Part shown: piece by piece, positions 6,861 to 15,400 of the stretch
Layout of the letters: the number at the start of each line of letters is the position of its first letter
How positions within the stretch are numbered: the first letter of the stretch is position 1
Made by a program: the position numbers and the translations under genes
Assembly (NCBI RefSeq): GCF_013761005.1
Contig: NZ_JACDUS010000002.1
Location: forward strand, 1 to 64,000
Origin: Desulfosalsimonas propionicica
Lineage (GTDB): Bacteria; Desulfobacterota; Desulfobacteria; Desulfobacterales; Desulfosalsimonadaceae
Length of the DNA stretch: 64,000 bases
Direction of reading: 5' to 3'
The notes under the pieces: model-generated
What the model was told of the DNA's origin: nothing
The model's input: the letters and a program-made list of their open reading frames with translations, nothing else
Database searches by the model: none

Positions 6861-8237
6861 ATGGCAAGAAAAAAAATTGAAAAAATGGCTTACAGCAGTG
6901 GTGCGGAGATGATGTTCGGCACCGCCAAGCATCCGGTCAAGACTTCTCGCGGCATCCATATCGGCGGGGGATTTGTCCATCCGGAAGTGGTTCCGCACCC
7001 CCGGGCCGGAAGCGAAAAAACCAAGAAAACACTCCTTCGGGAATATGAACGGGCCAACGGGGACGCACTGGAGCGAATGGTCATCGTCGGCCATCCTACT
7101 CTGATCGTTGAAAACGAACATGTGTTTCAGATGACCCATAATCCAACCTGGGGTGGAGAAATCGCGGCCCAGACCGCCCGCCAGATGGATGATTGTCTCG
7201 ACAAGTACGGCCTGAAAGCCGCATACCGATCCACCCCGGCCGATTTGCGCAAACCCGACATGCACCACATGCGGGAAAGCGATTACACCCATGAGATTAT
7301 AGAATCCTTCAAGCAGGTGTCCAAATACGCCGACATCATATCCATCGAGTCGATGGGCGGAAAAGAGATATTCGACCATGCGATCATCCGTAACGACATT
7401 ACCGGCATCCTTTTCGGCATCGGTGTCCTGGGCGCTATCGATATGGAGTGGATGTGGGACCAGATCGTAGATATCGCCAAGTCCAACAATTGCATTCCCG
7501 GTGGAGATACCAACTGCTCCGAGGCGAACACGGCAATGTTTATGGCCGGCGGCATGGTTTCCAAGGATGTCCCCCATGTCATGGCGGCCCTGGCCCGTGC
7601 CATTTCAGCCTCCCGTACACTGGTCGCCTATGAATGCGGCGCTACCGGCCCCACAAAGGATTGCGCTTATGAGGATCCCATCATCAAGGCCATGTCCGGC
7701 GTTCCCATCTCTACAGAGGGAAAAATCAGTGCCTGCGCCCACTCAGACCTTGCGGGGAACCTCATCGCTGCGGTTTGCGACGTTTGGAGCAATGAGGCAG
7801 TGGAATATCATGATATGTTCGGCGCCACCACCACGTCGGTTTTTGCGGAAATCCTGGGCTACGATTGTGCCATGTTCAACAGTGCCATTGAGTTGGGCTA
7901 TCAGGAACAGATGAAAGAGATACTGGTCAACTCCGATATGTACCGTGATTCTCACAGCTTGATTCTGGCCCCGGATAACGCCTGGGAGATTGGCAACGCC
8001 ATTATCGGCAATCGCGGGGACAGCAATTACGCCAGCGGCAGAGCGGGCGCCATCAAGGCGGGCCAGATTATCCTGGGCGACTCCAAGATGAAGCTGACCC
8101 AACTCGAAAAAAAGGCACTGGAAAATGCCATGAAAGACCTGGAAGGCCTTCCGGACAGCGAGGGGGATTTCATCCAGATGTGCCTGGACAAGTACAAGAA
8201 CGTCAAGGGATTCAACCCGGATTCTTATGGGCTATAG
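6861..8237 (+). CDS. mtaB: Methanol:corrinoid methyltransferase MtaB
   Basis: This 458-residue protein is the zinc enzyme that cleaves the C-O bond of methanol and methylates the Co(I) corrinoid of MtaC. Its length fits the family (about 460 residues). The zinc ligands I recall from Methanosarcina MtaB (E164, C220, C269) fall here at E163, C219 and C268, each shifted by one. The sequence is colinear with the family throughout, with a TIM-barrel pattern. The ATG at 6861 is chosen because it follows AAAAGGGGGAT and starts as the family does; an upstream in-frame ATG at 6843 is less likely. It has its own sigma-54 promoter, separate from mtaA and mtaC, so the two halves of the system could be expressed at different ratios. 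It is followed by a small zinc-ribbon gene and the activase. Confidence 0.92.
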   Translation: MARKKIEKMAYSSGAEMMFGTAKHPVKTSRGIHIGGGFVHPEVVPHPRAGSEKTKKTLLREYERANGDALERMVIVGHPTLIVENEHVFQMTHNPTWGGEIAAQTARQMDDCLDKYGLKAAYRSTPADLRKPDMHHMRESDYTHEIIESFKQVSKYADIISIESMGGKEIFDHAIIRNDITGILFGIGVLGAIDMEWMWDQIVDIAKSNNCIPGGDTNCSEANTAMFMAGGMVSKDVPHVMAALARAISASRTLVAYECGATGPTKDCAYEDPIIKAMSGVPISTEGKISACAHSDLAGNLIAAVCDVWSNEAVEYHDMFGATTTSVFAEILGYDCAMFNSAIELGYQEQMKEILVNSDMYRDSHSLILAPDNAWEIGNAIIGNRGDSNYASGRAGAIKAGQIILGDSKMKLTQLEKKALENAMKDLEGLPDSEGDFIQMCLDKYKNVKGFNPDSYGL

Positions 8238-8328
8238 CGGTCCATTATAACACGGGTATCGGCGCAAAGGGCATATCCGGGACACCTTGCTTCGGTTATG
8301 CCCGACTTTTTTGGAAGGATTCGAGACA

Positions 8329-8544
8329 ATGATAGCCTGCACCCGATGTGGCCGGTGGCATCTCGATGCGGAAAAGGCTGCGGGAAAAAGGCTGTCATGC
8401 ACAGAAGTCAAACAATATTGGGAAGGCATCAGGCAGGAACACCAGAGGCAAACCGGGCACCGACCCCGAATCTCCGTCGACAGGGACGGTGAATGGGCAT
8501 GTATGGAATGCAGCGCTAAACTGATCCTCCCCCTTATCGAATAG
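8329..8544 (+). CDS. Small zinc-ribbon protein, unknown function
   Basis: The 71-residue product has CTRC near the N-terminus (residues 4-7) and CMEC near the C-terminus, a spacing that suggests a single zinc-ribbon fold. No other domain or signal peptide is visible. The ATG at 8329 follows GGAAGGA; a longer TTG-initiated version from 8287 has no support. The gene sits between mtaB and the corrinoid activase with short spacers (91 and 14 bases), so it is probably cotranscribed from the sigma-54 promoter. It could be a regulator or an accessory factor of methanol metabolism. I do not recognise the family. Confidence 0.7.
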   Translation: MIACTRCGRWHLDAEKAAGKRLSCTEVKQYWEGIRQEHQRQTGHRPRISVDRDGEWACMECSAKLILPLIE

Positions 8545-8558
8545 AGACAAGGGACCCC

Positions 8559-10844
8559 ATGCCGAAACTCGCCATCGCTTTGGATCTTGGTACCAGCGGA
8601 TTTCGCGGTCAAGCAATTGACCTCGATGAAAAGGGCCGGATCATCACCACAGCCATCACCACCCGACATCCCCTGCCAGGCGCCAATGTAATCGATCATC
8701 TGCATTTTGCCCTGGAGGTTGGCATTCATGTCGCCCATATGGTGATTGTGTCTGCCGTTAACCACGTTATTGATGCCCTTGAAATCGAAAAAGATCAGGT
8801 GATCCGAATGGCCGTTTGCGGTAACCCCATTCAACTGTCCTTGTTTCAGGAGATCGAAATCCGCGATCTGGCTTATGCCGGCAAGCAGAAACTCGAATCG
8901 ATAGGTGTGGTTCCGCCGGCCCGGGATGCCCAGATTGTCAAGGCCAGTCAAATCGACGGCCTGGATCTGGCACCGGATATCGATATCCTGATCCCTCCCG
9001 CTGTGCAGCATGAAATCGGTGCGGACGCTCTGGCCATGATGATTCAGACCGGGATGCTGGAAAAGGAGGAAATCGCCATCGTAACCGATTACGGAACCAA
9101 TGCTGAAATGGCACTTGTTGCTAAAGGCATTGTTTACACGGGTTCCACGGCTGCGGGACCGGCTCTGGAAGGCCAGCAGATCGAACACGGTCTTCTGGCC
9201 CTGCCCGGGGCCATATCCGACGTGGAATTTGTCCCTGACGAATCAAGGACAAGAACGGCAAGTGCTGCCATTGACAAACCAATGGAAGGACGTTTGAAAA
9301 CCAGGATTCTGAACACGGACATGTCGGCCCGCACCGGTGATACAGTAAATCCGAATTCCGGAGAAGTTCTGGAAAAGGGGGAATTATCGGCTGTTGGCAT
9401 TACCGGAACCGGTGTTGTGGGGTTGATCAGTCAGGGGCTTATATCCAAGCTCATTCGCATTCCCCGGATCCGGACATTTGATTCGGAAATTCATCTGCCC
9501 GACGGCATAACGTTCACTGAAGACGACCTGGCCGAAGCCGGCAAAGCGATCGGTTCTGTCCGCGCCGGACATATAACCCTCTGCAAGGAAGCCGGTCTTG
9601 GGATGGAAGATATTGAAACCGCATACATGTCCGGAGCATCCGGCACATATGTCGATGCCCTCAAAGCCCGGGAAGTCGGACTGATTCCGGCTGGGGTCCG
9701 AAAGATTTATCAGGTCGGCAACACGTCCCTGGCCATGGCACGCGACATCGTGCTGGATGTGGACAACCTTTGGAAGATGAAGGCCATTGCAGACGATTTG
9801 AAGAAGCATCATTGCATGTTTGCTGCCTCAAAGGTGTTCGAAAAGGTCTTTATTCTGGAGCTCTCGTATTGGACAGAGGGGATGCCCCTGGCGCAATACC
9901 AGCGTTTTCTCGCAAAATACGGTATGCCGGCTCTGACGGAAGTTGAAAGCCTTCCGGAGGTGATCAAGACGGTGGACAGGGATATCCCCGAGCTCGGATA
10001 CAAAGGGCTCCGGATCATCCCCGACATCGGTGAACAAAAGGTTTTTGCCTTTGAGGCGTGCATCGGTGACGAAGCTTGCGTCTCGGTCTGTCCGGAACGG
10101 GCCCTGACGATGGAATCCGTTGATGATCAATTTCAAGTGACTGTTGATCTGGCGCTTTGCGATGGTGTGGCCTGCCGGCGGTGCGAGCGGGCCTGCACCG
10201 AAAAATGCTTCGATCTGGTGAAGCTCTTTACTGCAAACGCAAAAAGGCCGGGTTGGGATCCGGAAGATATTGATCGGACCATGCTCCCCGCACTCAAACG
10301 TGTGCCTGGGTTAAAAAGCGTCTGGATTTTATCGGCGGAAGATTTTAAAAGCGTTTTCCAGAAGGAACAGGAAGCCGAGGAACGTTCTTTATTGGGGCTT
10401 GGAAAAGTGGTCAACACGGGAGTGAAAAAAGTACTGGCTTCTCAACGGGTCTACGTTGCACTGACTACCATGGCGTTTGATTGGGGGTGCCATGCCACAC
10501 TGGTCCTGAAAAAAGGGGATGAAATGGTGGGCGAGGAAGTGAGGGACGAAACAAGGTTAGCCGAATTGTCCACGCGTAAGGATGTATGGTTCATGCACAA
10601 GAATTTCGTGATCTACAAGGACAAAATAACCTTTCCCCAGGACATCGTGAAAAAAGTCTGTCATTTTGAAATTCCCTGCCTGCCCGCCGGGTTCTGTATT
10701 CCGGATAATGATCTGAGGAAACATTATTCCATCATCTTTGCAACACCCTCGATGCTTGGGGATATCTTTCTTAAAAATCGATACTGCGCCGGCGTTGACG
10801 AGAAAGGAACGGGGACCATCCTCGTCGGGGTTCAATTGCCATGA
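8559..10844 (+). CDS. RamA-like reductive activase of corrinoid proteins (ASKHA ATPase plus ferredoxin domain)
   Basis: The 761-residue protein restores inactive Co(II) corrinoid to Co(I) using ATP and low-potential electrons. The N-terminal two thirds (about 1-490) is the DUF4445/ASKHA ATPase domain, beginning with the phosphate-loop pattern ALDLGTSG. A ferredoxin-like insert follows with C501, C507, C511, C534, C539, C542, C546 and C550, enough for two [4Fe-4S] clusters. About 200 further residues follow with no motif that I recognise. It lacks the N-terminal [2Fe-2S] domain of the acetogen activator RACo and so is closer to methanogen RamA, though longer (RamA is about 540 residues). Its place behind mtaB indicates that MtaC is its partner, by inference. 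The ATG at 8559 follows ACAAGGG. Confidence 0.82.
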   Translation: MPKLAIALDLGTSGFRGQAIDLDEKGRIITTAITTRHPLPGANVIDHLHFALEVGIHVAHMVIVSAVNHVIDALEIEKDQVIRMAVCGNPIQLSLFQEIEIRDLAYAGKQKLESIGVVPPARDAQIVKASQIDGLDLAPDIDILIPPAVQHEIGADALAMMIQTGMLEKEEIAIVTDYGTNAEMALVAKGIVYTGSTAAGPALEGQQIEHGLLALPGAISDVEFVPDESRTRTASAAIDKPMEGRLKTRILNTDMSARTGDTVNPNSGEVLEKGELSAVGITGTGVVGLISQGLISKLIRIPRIRTFDSEIHLPDGITFTEDDLAEAGKAIGSVRAGHITLCKEAGLGMEDIETAYMSGASGTYVDALKAREVGLIPAGVRKIYQVGNTSLAMARDIVLDVDNLWKMKAIADDLKKHHCMFAASKVFEKVFILELSYWTEGMPLAQYQRFLAKYGMPALTEVESLPEVIKTVDRDIPELGYKGLRIIPDIGEQKVFAFEACIGDEACVSVCPERALTMESVDDQFQVTVDLALCDGVACRRCERACTEKCFDLVKLFTANAKRPGWDPEDIDRTMLPALKRVPGLKSVWILSAEDFKSVFQKEQEAEERSLLGLGKVVNTGVKKVLASQRVYVALTTMAFDWGCHATLVLKKGDEMVGEEVRDETRLAELSTRKDVWFMHKNFVIYKDKITFPQDIVKKVCHFEIPCLPAGFCIPDNDLRKHYSIIFATPSMLGDIFLKNRYCAGVDEKGTGTILVGVQLP

Positions 10845-11039
10845 GGCTGGAATTGTATTCAATGATTTTTGAACACATGGGCAAAAGTCGATTTTCCCGG
10901 CCTTTCGTGCTGCAAGGCAACCTGCCTCTTTGATTTTATACCAGTTGATAGGGTAGTGAAGCGAATTTTGCCTGGGCTTCTGCAGTCATAGAGATTTTTT
11001 AATCTCCCTTATATTTATTTTTGTTTACAGGAAGCAAAC

Positions 11040-11576
11040 TCAGACATCTCGTTTGCCGTATGTGTCACGGCTAATCTTGTCATATTGCAATGCAGTGCTC
11101 GGGTGAGGCGTTTTTTCCTCGGCCGGGTACCCGATGGCTATCATTGATTCGACTTCCAGTCCGTCTCTCAGCCCCAGTAATTCGCCAACATAATCACCTG
11201 CGCTTTGGCCTGTGTGGTGATTGCGTTTTCGGATCTGTCCCCAGCAGCTTCCCAGCCCGAGATCCGTAGCTGCCAAATGAATAAACGCGCCAGCTACACT
11301 TGCATCTTCAACCCAGACATCTGATTTGGACGTGTCGGCACAAATTGCTATCGATAGCGGTGCTTTTTCAAAAAATGCGAGGCCGCTGGGCCTGGCCCCG
11401 GAAAGTCGGCTTAAAATTTCGGGATCGGTAATCACAACAAATTCCCAGGGCTGTGTGTTTCTTGAGGAAAACGACCTTAAGGCGGCTTCGATCAGCAAAT
11501 CAATTTTCTCCTTTTCAACAGGTTTTTCCTTGTATTTTCTTATACTTCTTCTTGCCCGAATCAAATCAATAAACAT
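11040..11576 (-). CDS. Nitroreductase-family FMN oxidoreductase
   Basis: This 178-residue protein has the nitroreductase family pattern: an N-terminal RARRSIRKY segment that contacts FMN phosphate, the NTQPW motif near residue 40, and a C-terminal IGYP segment. Family members reduce nitro compounds, quinones or flavins with NAD(P)H and usually act as dimers in the cytoplasm. The physiological substrate cannot be read here. The ATG at 11576 is preceded by AAGGAAAAGAGG. The gene stands alone between the methanol locus and the tRNA gene. A fragment of the window's mobile repeat lies just upstream (11603-11629). Confidence 0.85.
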   Translation of the reverse strand: MFIDLIRARRSIRKYKEKPVEKEKIDLLIEAALRSFSSRNTQPWEFVVITDPEILSRLSGARPSGLAFFEKAPLSIAICADTSKSDVWVEDASVAGAFIHLAATDLGLGSCWGQIRKRNHHTGQSAGDYVGELLGLRDGLEVESMIAIGYPAEEKTPHPSTALQYDKISRDTYGKRDV

Positions 11577-11602
11577 CCTCTTTTCCTTTCCATAATGGTT
11601 TT

Positions 11603-11629
11603 AAACTTTTTACGGCGCCATTTGAAATC
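11603..11629. repeat. Fragment of the dispersed palindromic element
   Basis: About 27 bases (AACTTTTTACGGCGCCATTT and following GAAATC) closely match one end of the 150-bp elements at 19809-19957 and 56688-56837, where AACTTTTACGGCACCATCTG is followed by AAATC. The rest of the element is absent, so this is a decayed remnant or a solo end. It lies about 27 bases upstream of the nitroreductase start. Confidence 0.55.
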
Positions 11630-11726
11630 GCCATTCTTCAGATCCGCCAAATCCTGAATACTGCCCGGGCATAGCCGCCATTGATTAGCGGTCCCACGCT
11701 GTAAACGCGGCGAATATCCGGCCAAT

Positions 11727-11760
11727 AAAAGAGGGGCTCCTGTCTAAGGTAAGCCCCTCT
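11727..11760 (-). terminator. Rho-independent terminator after tRNA-Leu
   Basis: On the minus strand AGAGGGGCT and AGCCCCTCT form a 9-bp perfect GC-rich stem with a 13-base loop, followed by TTTTATT. It lies 17 bases past the 3' end of tRNA-Leu and probably ends the long leftward transcript running from kdsA or gap through secG and the tRNA. The U-run is short. Confidence 0.75.
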
Positions 11761-11776
11761 AATTATTAATAAATTG

Positions 11777-11864
11777 TGGTGCCGAAGGCCGGATTTGAAC
11801 CGGCACGGGCGTAGCCCACTACCCCCTCAAGATAGCGTGTCTACCAAATTCCACCACTTCGGCA
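11777..11864 (-). tRNA. tRNA-Leu (anticodon GAG)
   Basis: The 88-base gene folds as a class II tRNA: a 7-bp acceptor stem (TGCCGAA with TTCGGCA), a D-arm with the conserved GGTAGAC, a 5-bp anticodon stem (CTATC with GGTAG) around loop TTGAGGG, a long variable arm with stem GGGC/GCCC, and the T-arm GCCGGTTCAAATCCGGC. CCA is encoded. The long variable arm and anticodon GAG identify leucine. It is downstream of secG, a common location. Confidence 0.95.
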
Positions 11865-11885
11865 CAAACTGGATGTGAACCGCGG

Positions 11886-12266
11886 TTATTGCGGGTTATC
11901 GTCTGTTGACGGCGCTGCGGGCGCCTGCTCATTCGGTCCTGCTTGCTCGCCGCCGCCCGGTGCTGCGGGCACTTGGTCTGCGGGCAGGCTTTGCTCCGCA
12001 GCCGGCGGCTGAAATTCCTCAACCACGGATTTGTCCCCGCTTTTGGAGATATAGGCCAGAGACAGGGACGTGACCATAAACACCACTGCCGCCACGGTGG
12101 TAATCTTGCCCAGAAAAGTCGAGGCCCCGGTGTTGCCAAACAGGGTCTGGTTGCCGGCTCCACCAAACATGGCGCCCATGCTTGCTCCCTTGCCGGTTTG
12201 CAGCAGAACAATGCCGATTAAGGAAAAGCAGACAAACAGATGGATGATAATAATCAGTACATGCAT
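11886..12266 (-). CDS. secG: Protein translocase subunit SecG
   Basis: SecG is the small inner-membrane partner of SecYE that helps SecA-driven export. The 126-residue product has two hydrophobic segments (about 2-20 and 52-72) separated by the conserved family loop QTGKGASMGAMFGG. A C-terminal tail from about 85 to 126, rich in Pro, Ala, Gln and Glu, is a low-complexity extension beyond the usual 75-110 residues. The start codon ATG follows tpiA by 5 bases, as in many bacteria where tpiA and secG are paired. Confidence 0.95.
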   Translation of the reverse strand: MHVLIIIIHLFVCFSLIGIVLLQTGKGASMGAMFGGAGNQTLFGNTGASTFLGKITTVAAVVFMVTSLSLAYISKSGDKSVVEEFQPPAAEQSLPADQVPAAPGGGEQAGPNEQAPAAPSTDDNPQ

Positions 12267-12271
12267 TGGAT

Positions 12272-13033
12272 TTAACGCTTATAGTGTATAATTTCAGCAA
12301 ATGTATCCGGCTTCAGGCTTGCGCCGCCCACCAGTGCCCCGTCAATGTCGGGCAGGGCCATCAACTCGGCAGTGTTTGCCGGCTTGACGCTGCCGCCGTA
12401 TAAAATTCGGGCAGCCCCGGCGGTTTGCGCCCCAAAGCGTTTTTCCAGAAATTGCCGCACATGGGCGTGGACTTCCTGTGCCTGCTCCGGGGTGGCGCTT
12501 CTGCCGGTGCCAATGGCCCAGACCGGTTCATAGGCCATGACGGCCTGGCTGAACTGATCTTCAGACAGTCCTTCTAACCCTTTTTCCATCTGTTTGTCAA
12601 GCACGGAAAACGTTTTTCCGCCATCGCGCTCGGTTTCGCTTTCCCCGATACAGATCACCGGAACCAGTCCGGCGGCCACAGCCGCCTTGATTTTTTTGTT
12701 CACGCCTTCGTCGGTTTCCCCGAAATACTGGCGGCGTTCGGAATGGCCGATGATCACATACCGGCATCCGGCTGATACCAGCATCGGGGCGGAGACTTCG
12801 CCGGTGTAGGCCCCTTGGTTTTCCCAGAACAGGTTCTGGGCGCCGAGCTGTACCGGGGTATCTCCGATGATGCGGCTGACCGGCACCAGAGCGGTGGCCG
12901 GCGGAGCGATCATAACCTCTGCCTCCTCTTTGCCGGTGAGCTGCCCCACAAGGGCCCGGGCCGTGTCTTCTGCTTCCGGGCAGGTTTTGTGCATCTTCCA
13001 GTTGCCGGCGATCATGGGTCTGCGCGTTGTCAT
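12272..13033 (-). CDS. tpiA: Triosephosphate isomerase
   Basis: The enzyme interconverts dihydroxyacetone phosphate and glyceraldehyde 3-phosphate. At about 253 residues it is the standard single-domain TIM barrel. It has the substrate lysine in AGNWKMHK near the N-terminus, the catalytic histidine in IGHSERR, the catalytic glutamate in AYEPVWAIGTG, and the phosphate loop GGSVKP. The ATG at 13033, preceded by CCGGAGG, is preferred to a GTG two codons upstream that overlaps the ribosome binding site. It is cotranscribed after gap and before secG. Confidence 0.95.
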   Translation of the reverse strand: MTTRRPMIAGNWKMHKTCPEAEDTARALVGQLTGKEEAEVMIAPPATALVPVSRIIGDTPVQLGAQNLFWENQGAYTGEVSAPMLVSAGCRYVIIGHSERRQYFGETDEGVNKKIKAAVAAGLVPVICIGESETERDGGKTFSVLDKQMEKGLEGLSEDQFSQAVMAYEPVWAIGTGRSATPEQAQEVHAHVRQFLEKRFGAQTAGAARILYGGSVKPANTAELMALPDIDGALVGGASLKPDTFAEIIHYKR

Positions 13034-13047
13034 GGCCACCTCCGGAA

Positions 13048-14049
13048 TTAAAGCTGTTTTCCCATCATTTCAGCCAGGTCCACCAGGCGGGTGGAATAGC
13101 CGGTTTCATTGTCATACCAGGAAAGGACCTTGACCATGTTGTCAATGACATAGGTGTTTTCCGCATCAACCACAGAAGAAAGGCTGTTGCCGTTGAAATC
13201 CTCGGAAACCAGCGGCAGTTCGCTAAATCCCAGAATGCCGGCCAGCGGGCCTTCGGCGGCTTCCTTTAATGCCGCGTTGACGGTTTCCGCAGATGCCGGT
13301 TGCCTGAGAGTGGCCACAAAATCCACAAGAGAGACATTGGGCGTGGGCACCCGTATGGCCATGCCGTTTAGCTTACCGTTTAGCTGGGGCAGCACCAGGC
13401 CCACGGCTTTGGCCGCGCCCGTGGTGGTGGGAATCATGGACATGGCCGCCGCACGCGCCCGGCGCAGGTCCTTGTGCGGGGCATCCAGCAGTCGCTGGTC
13501 GCTGGTGTAAGAATGGACGGTGGTCATCAGGCCGCTTTGAATGCCGAATTTTTCGTCCAGCACCTTGGCCACGGGCGCCAGGCAGTTGGTGGTGCACGAG
13601 GCGTTGGAGACAATATGATGGTTTGCGCTGTCATAGTCTGTTTCATTGACGCCCATAACAAAAGTCATGTCCGGGTCCTTGCCGGGTGCGGAAATAATGA
13701 CCTTTTTCGCCCCAGCGCTCAGGTGCTTGGCTGCGCTGTCCCTGTCCCGGAAAAGACCCGTGCATTCGGCCACGATATCCACGCCGGCTTCTTTCCAGCC
13801 GATATTGGCCGGATCTTTTTCCGCAAAAACCCGGATGGTTTTGCCGTTGACCGAAATGGCGTTGTCCCGGGCAATAATCTCCGCATCCAGGCGCGGGTGT
13901 ACCGAGTCATAAATCAAGAGGTGGGCAAGGCTTTTGGTGTCCATGATGTCGTTGACTGCTGTTACCTCGATGTCAGACCGCTTCAGGGCGGCTCTGAAAA
14001 CCAGTCTGCCGATTCTGCCCATTCCGTTGATGCCGAGTTTGATCGCCAT
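13048..14049 (-). CDS. gap: Glyceraldehyde-3-phosphate dehydrogenase, type I
   Basis: This 333-residue enzyme catalyses the NAD(P)-dependent oxidative phosphorylation of glyceraldehyde 3-phosphate. The N-terminal Rossmann motif GINGMGRIGR is at residues 6-15. The active-site cysteine lies in SNASCTTNC, and the C-terminal NETGYS segment is conserved. AAGGAGGAA lies upstream of the ATG. It stands 50 bases downstream of the EIIA gene and 15 bases before tpiA, giving a gap-tpiA-secG unit. Coenzyme preference cannot be decided by eye. Confidence 0.96.
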   Translation of the reverse strand: MAIKLGINGMGRIGRLVFRAALKRSDIEVTAVNDIMDTKSLAHLLIYDSVHPRLDAEIIARDNAISVNGKTIRVFAEKDPANIGWKEAGVDIVAECTGLFRDRDSAAKHLSAGAKKVIISAPGKDPDMTFVMGVNETDYDSANHHIVSNASCTTNCLAPVAKVLDEKFGIQSGLMTTVHSYTSDQRLLDAPHKDLRRARAAAMSMIPTTTGAAKAVGLVLPQLNGKLNGMAIRVPTPNVSLVDFVATLRQPASAETVNAALKEAAEGPLAGILGFSELPLVSEDFNGNSLSSVVDAENTYVIDNMVKVLSWYDNETGYSTRLVDLAEMMGKQL

Positions 14050-14099
14050 TTTCCTTCCTCCTTATAAAAGTGGTATTCACAATAAATGAAGTTTGCAGT

Positions 14100-14516
14100 T
14101 TATTCCCGTTTGTTGCCCTTTAATATTTCGCTGGCAAGGGAAATGCTTTTTTTGCCGTAGGCCTCGATGGTCTTGGCCAGTACATCGAGCTCTGATTCCC
14201 GGTTGCGGGCGTTGGCCGCCTTGATCAGCACCGGCAGGTTGACTCCGGAAATCACCTCAATGCGGCCTTCCTCCAGAAACGAGTAACTCAGATTCGAGGG
14301 CGTGCCCCCAAACATGTCCGTAAGGATAATCACACCTTCGTTTTCGTCAACATACTGCACAGCCTTGTCAATCTTGCCTCTGAGTTTGTTGACATCATGG
14401 GACAGGTCTATGGAGACCGCAGTGACGGCCCTGGGCCGTTCATCGAAAATCATGGATGCGGTTTCAATGAGCGCCTCGCCGAGTTGTCCGTGGGTGACAA
14501 TAACAATTCCGATCAT
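14100..14516 (-). CDS. PTS EIIA component, mannose type (regulatory context)
   Basis: The 138-residue protein is a mannose-family EIIA, with the phosphorylatable histidine in VTHGQLG near residue 9 and the TDMFGGTPSN motif in the middle. No EIIB, EIIC or EIID permease gene is present, so it is probably a regulatory phosphocarrier. It is 14 bases downstream of rapZ and in the same operon as ptsN and rpoN, a grouping found in many deltaproteobacteria. HPr and enzyme I are not in the window. Confidence 0.9.
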   Translation of the reverse strand: MIGIVIVTHGQLGEALIETASMIFDERPRAVTAVSIDLSHDVNKLRGKIDKAVQYVDENEGVIILTDMFGGTPSNLSYSFLEEGRIEVISGVNLPVLIKAANARNRESELDVLAKTIEAYGKKSISLASEILKGNKRE

Positions 14517-14530
14517 AAAAGGTCCTTGGC

Positions 14531-15400
14531 TCAGATTTTGAGATCCACATCCCGGTGTGTGAGCATCACGGGCCGGCCTGGTTTGTTGATGTGCGCATAA
14601 AGCGCCTCAGCAATAACCACGGATCGGTGCTGCCCTCCGGTACAGCCCACTGCAATGGTAAGGTAAGCTTTGCCTTCCTTTTCGTAAAGCGGGAGCAAAA
14701 AGTCAACCAAATCATGAAATTTTTCAGTAAACGTCCGGGTAATGCTGTTTGTCTGCACAAATTCACGCACGGGGCGGCTTCGGCCATCCTGGTCCTTGAG
14801 TTCGGGAATGAAAAAGGGATTGGCCATAAACCGCACATCCATGACCATGTCCGCGTCCTGGGGGATGCCGTGTTTAAACCCGAATGAGAGCACCTGTGTG
14901 CGCATGGGTTTAGAATGGAGGATGGTTTCCACCAGGTTAAAGATGACGGATTTCAGATCATGGAGCGTATAATCCGTGGTGTCAATAATACGGTCGGCCA
15001 TCTGGCGAATATGGTCCATATGTCCGATTTCCGCCCGGATGCTTTCCTGCAGGCCCCGGTCCTGGGACAGGGGATGATGCCGGCGGGTCTGGCTGTATCG
15101 CCGCAGGATAACGTTTTCTTCGGCTTCCAGGAAAAACACGTCAATGTTGTAACCGCGCTGGCGCAGATCATGGAAAATTTCCGGAAAGGAGCGGAGAAAC
15201 CCCTTTTCCCGCAAATCCATGACAAATCCGAGCCCGGCGATCTCGGATTCCGATTGCAGGGGAAGCTCCATGAACTTGGGCAGCAGCTTGACCGGCATGT
15301 TGTCAACGCAGTAAAAGCCCGCATCTTCAAGTGCGGCCAGGGCCACGCTTTTGCCCGATCCGGACAAGCCGGTGATAATGACGATTTTATGCCGATGCAT
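14531..15400 (-). CDS. rapZ: RNase adapter / nucleotide-binding protein RapZ (YvcJ family)
   Basis: This 289-residue P-loop protein has Walker A GLSGSGKS at residues 10-17. The characteristic C-terminal half holds FGFKHG and the VGCTGGQHRSV motif that binds the signal molecule or nucleotide. In enterobacteria RapZ directs RNase E to the sRNA GlmZ to control glucosamine-6-phosphate synthesis. In other lineages the target is unknown. Its ATG overlaps the ptsN stop codon by one base, and it lies in the conserved rpoN-hpf-ptsN-rapZ order. Confidence 0.94.
   Translation of the reverse strand: MHRHKIVIITGLSGSGKSVALAALEDAGFYCVDNMPVKLLPKFMELPLQSESEIAGLGFVMDLREKGFLRSFPEIFHDLRQRGYNIDVFFLEAEENVILRRYSQTRRHHPLSQDRGLQESIRAEIGHMDHIRQMADRIIDTTDYTLHDLKSVIFNLVETILHSKPMRTQVLSFGFKHGIPQDADMVMDVRFMANPFFIPELKDQDGRSRPVREFVQTNSITRTFTEKFHDLVDFLLPLYEKEGKAYLTIAVGCTGGQHRSVVIAEALYAHINKPGRPVMLTHRDVDLKI

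Noticed and set aside
10991-11020. Terminator after the activase gene
   Set aside because: GAGATT/AATCTC is a 6-bp AT-rich hairpin with a loose T-rich tail, 146 bases past the stop. It is too weak to list.
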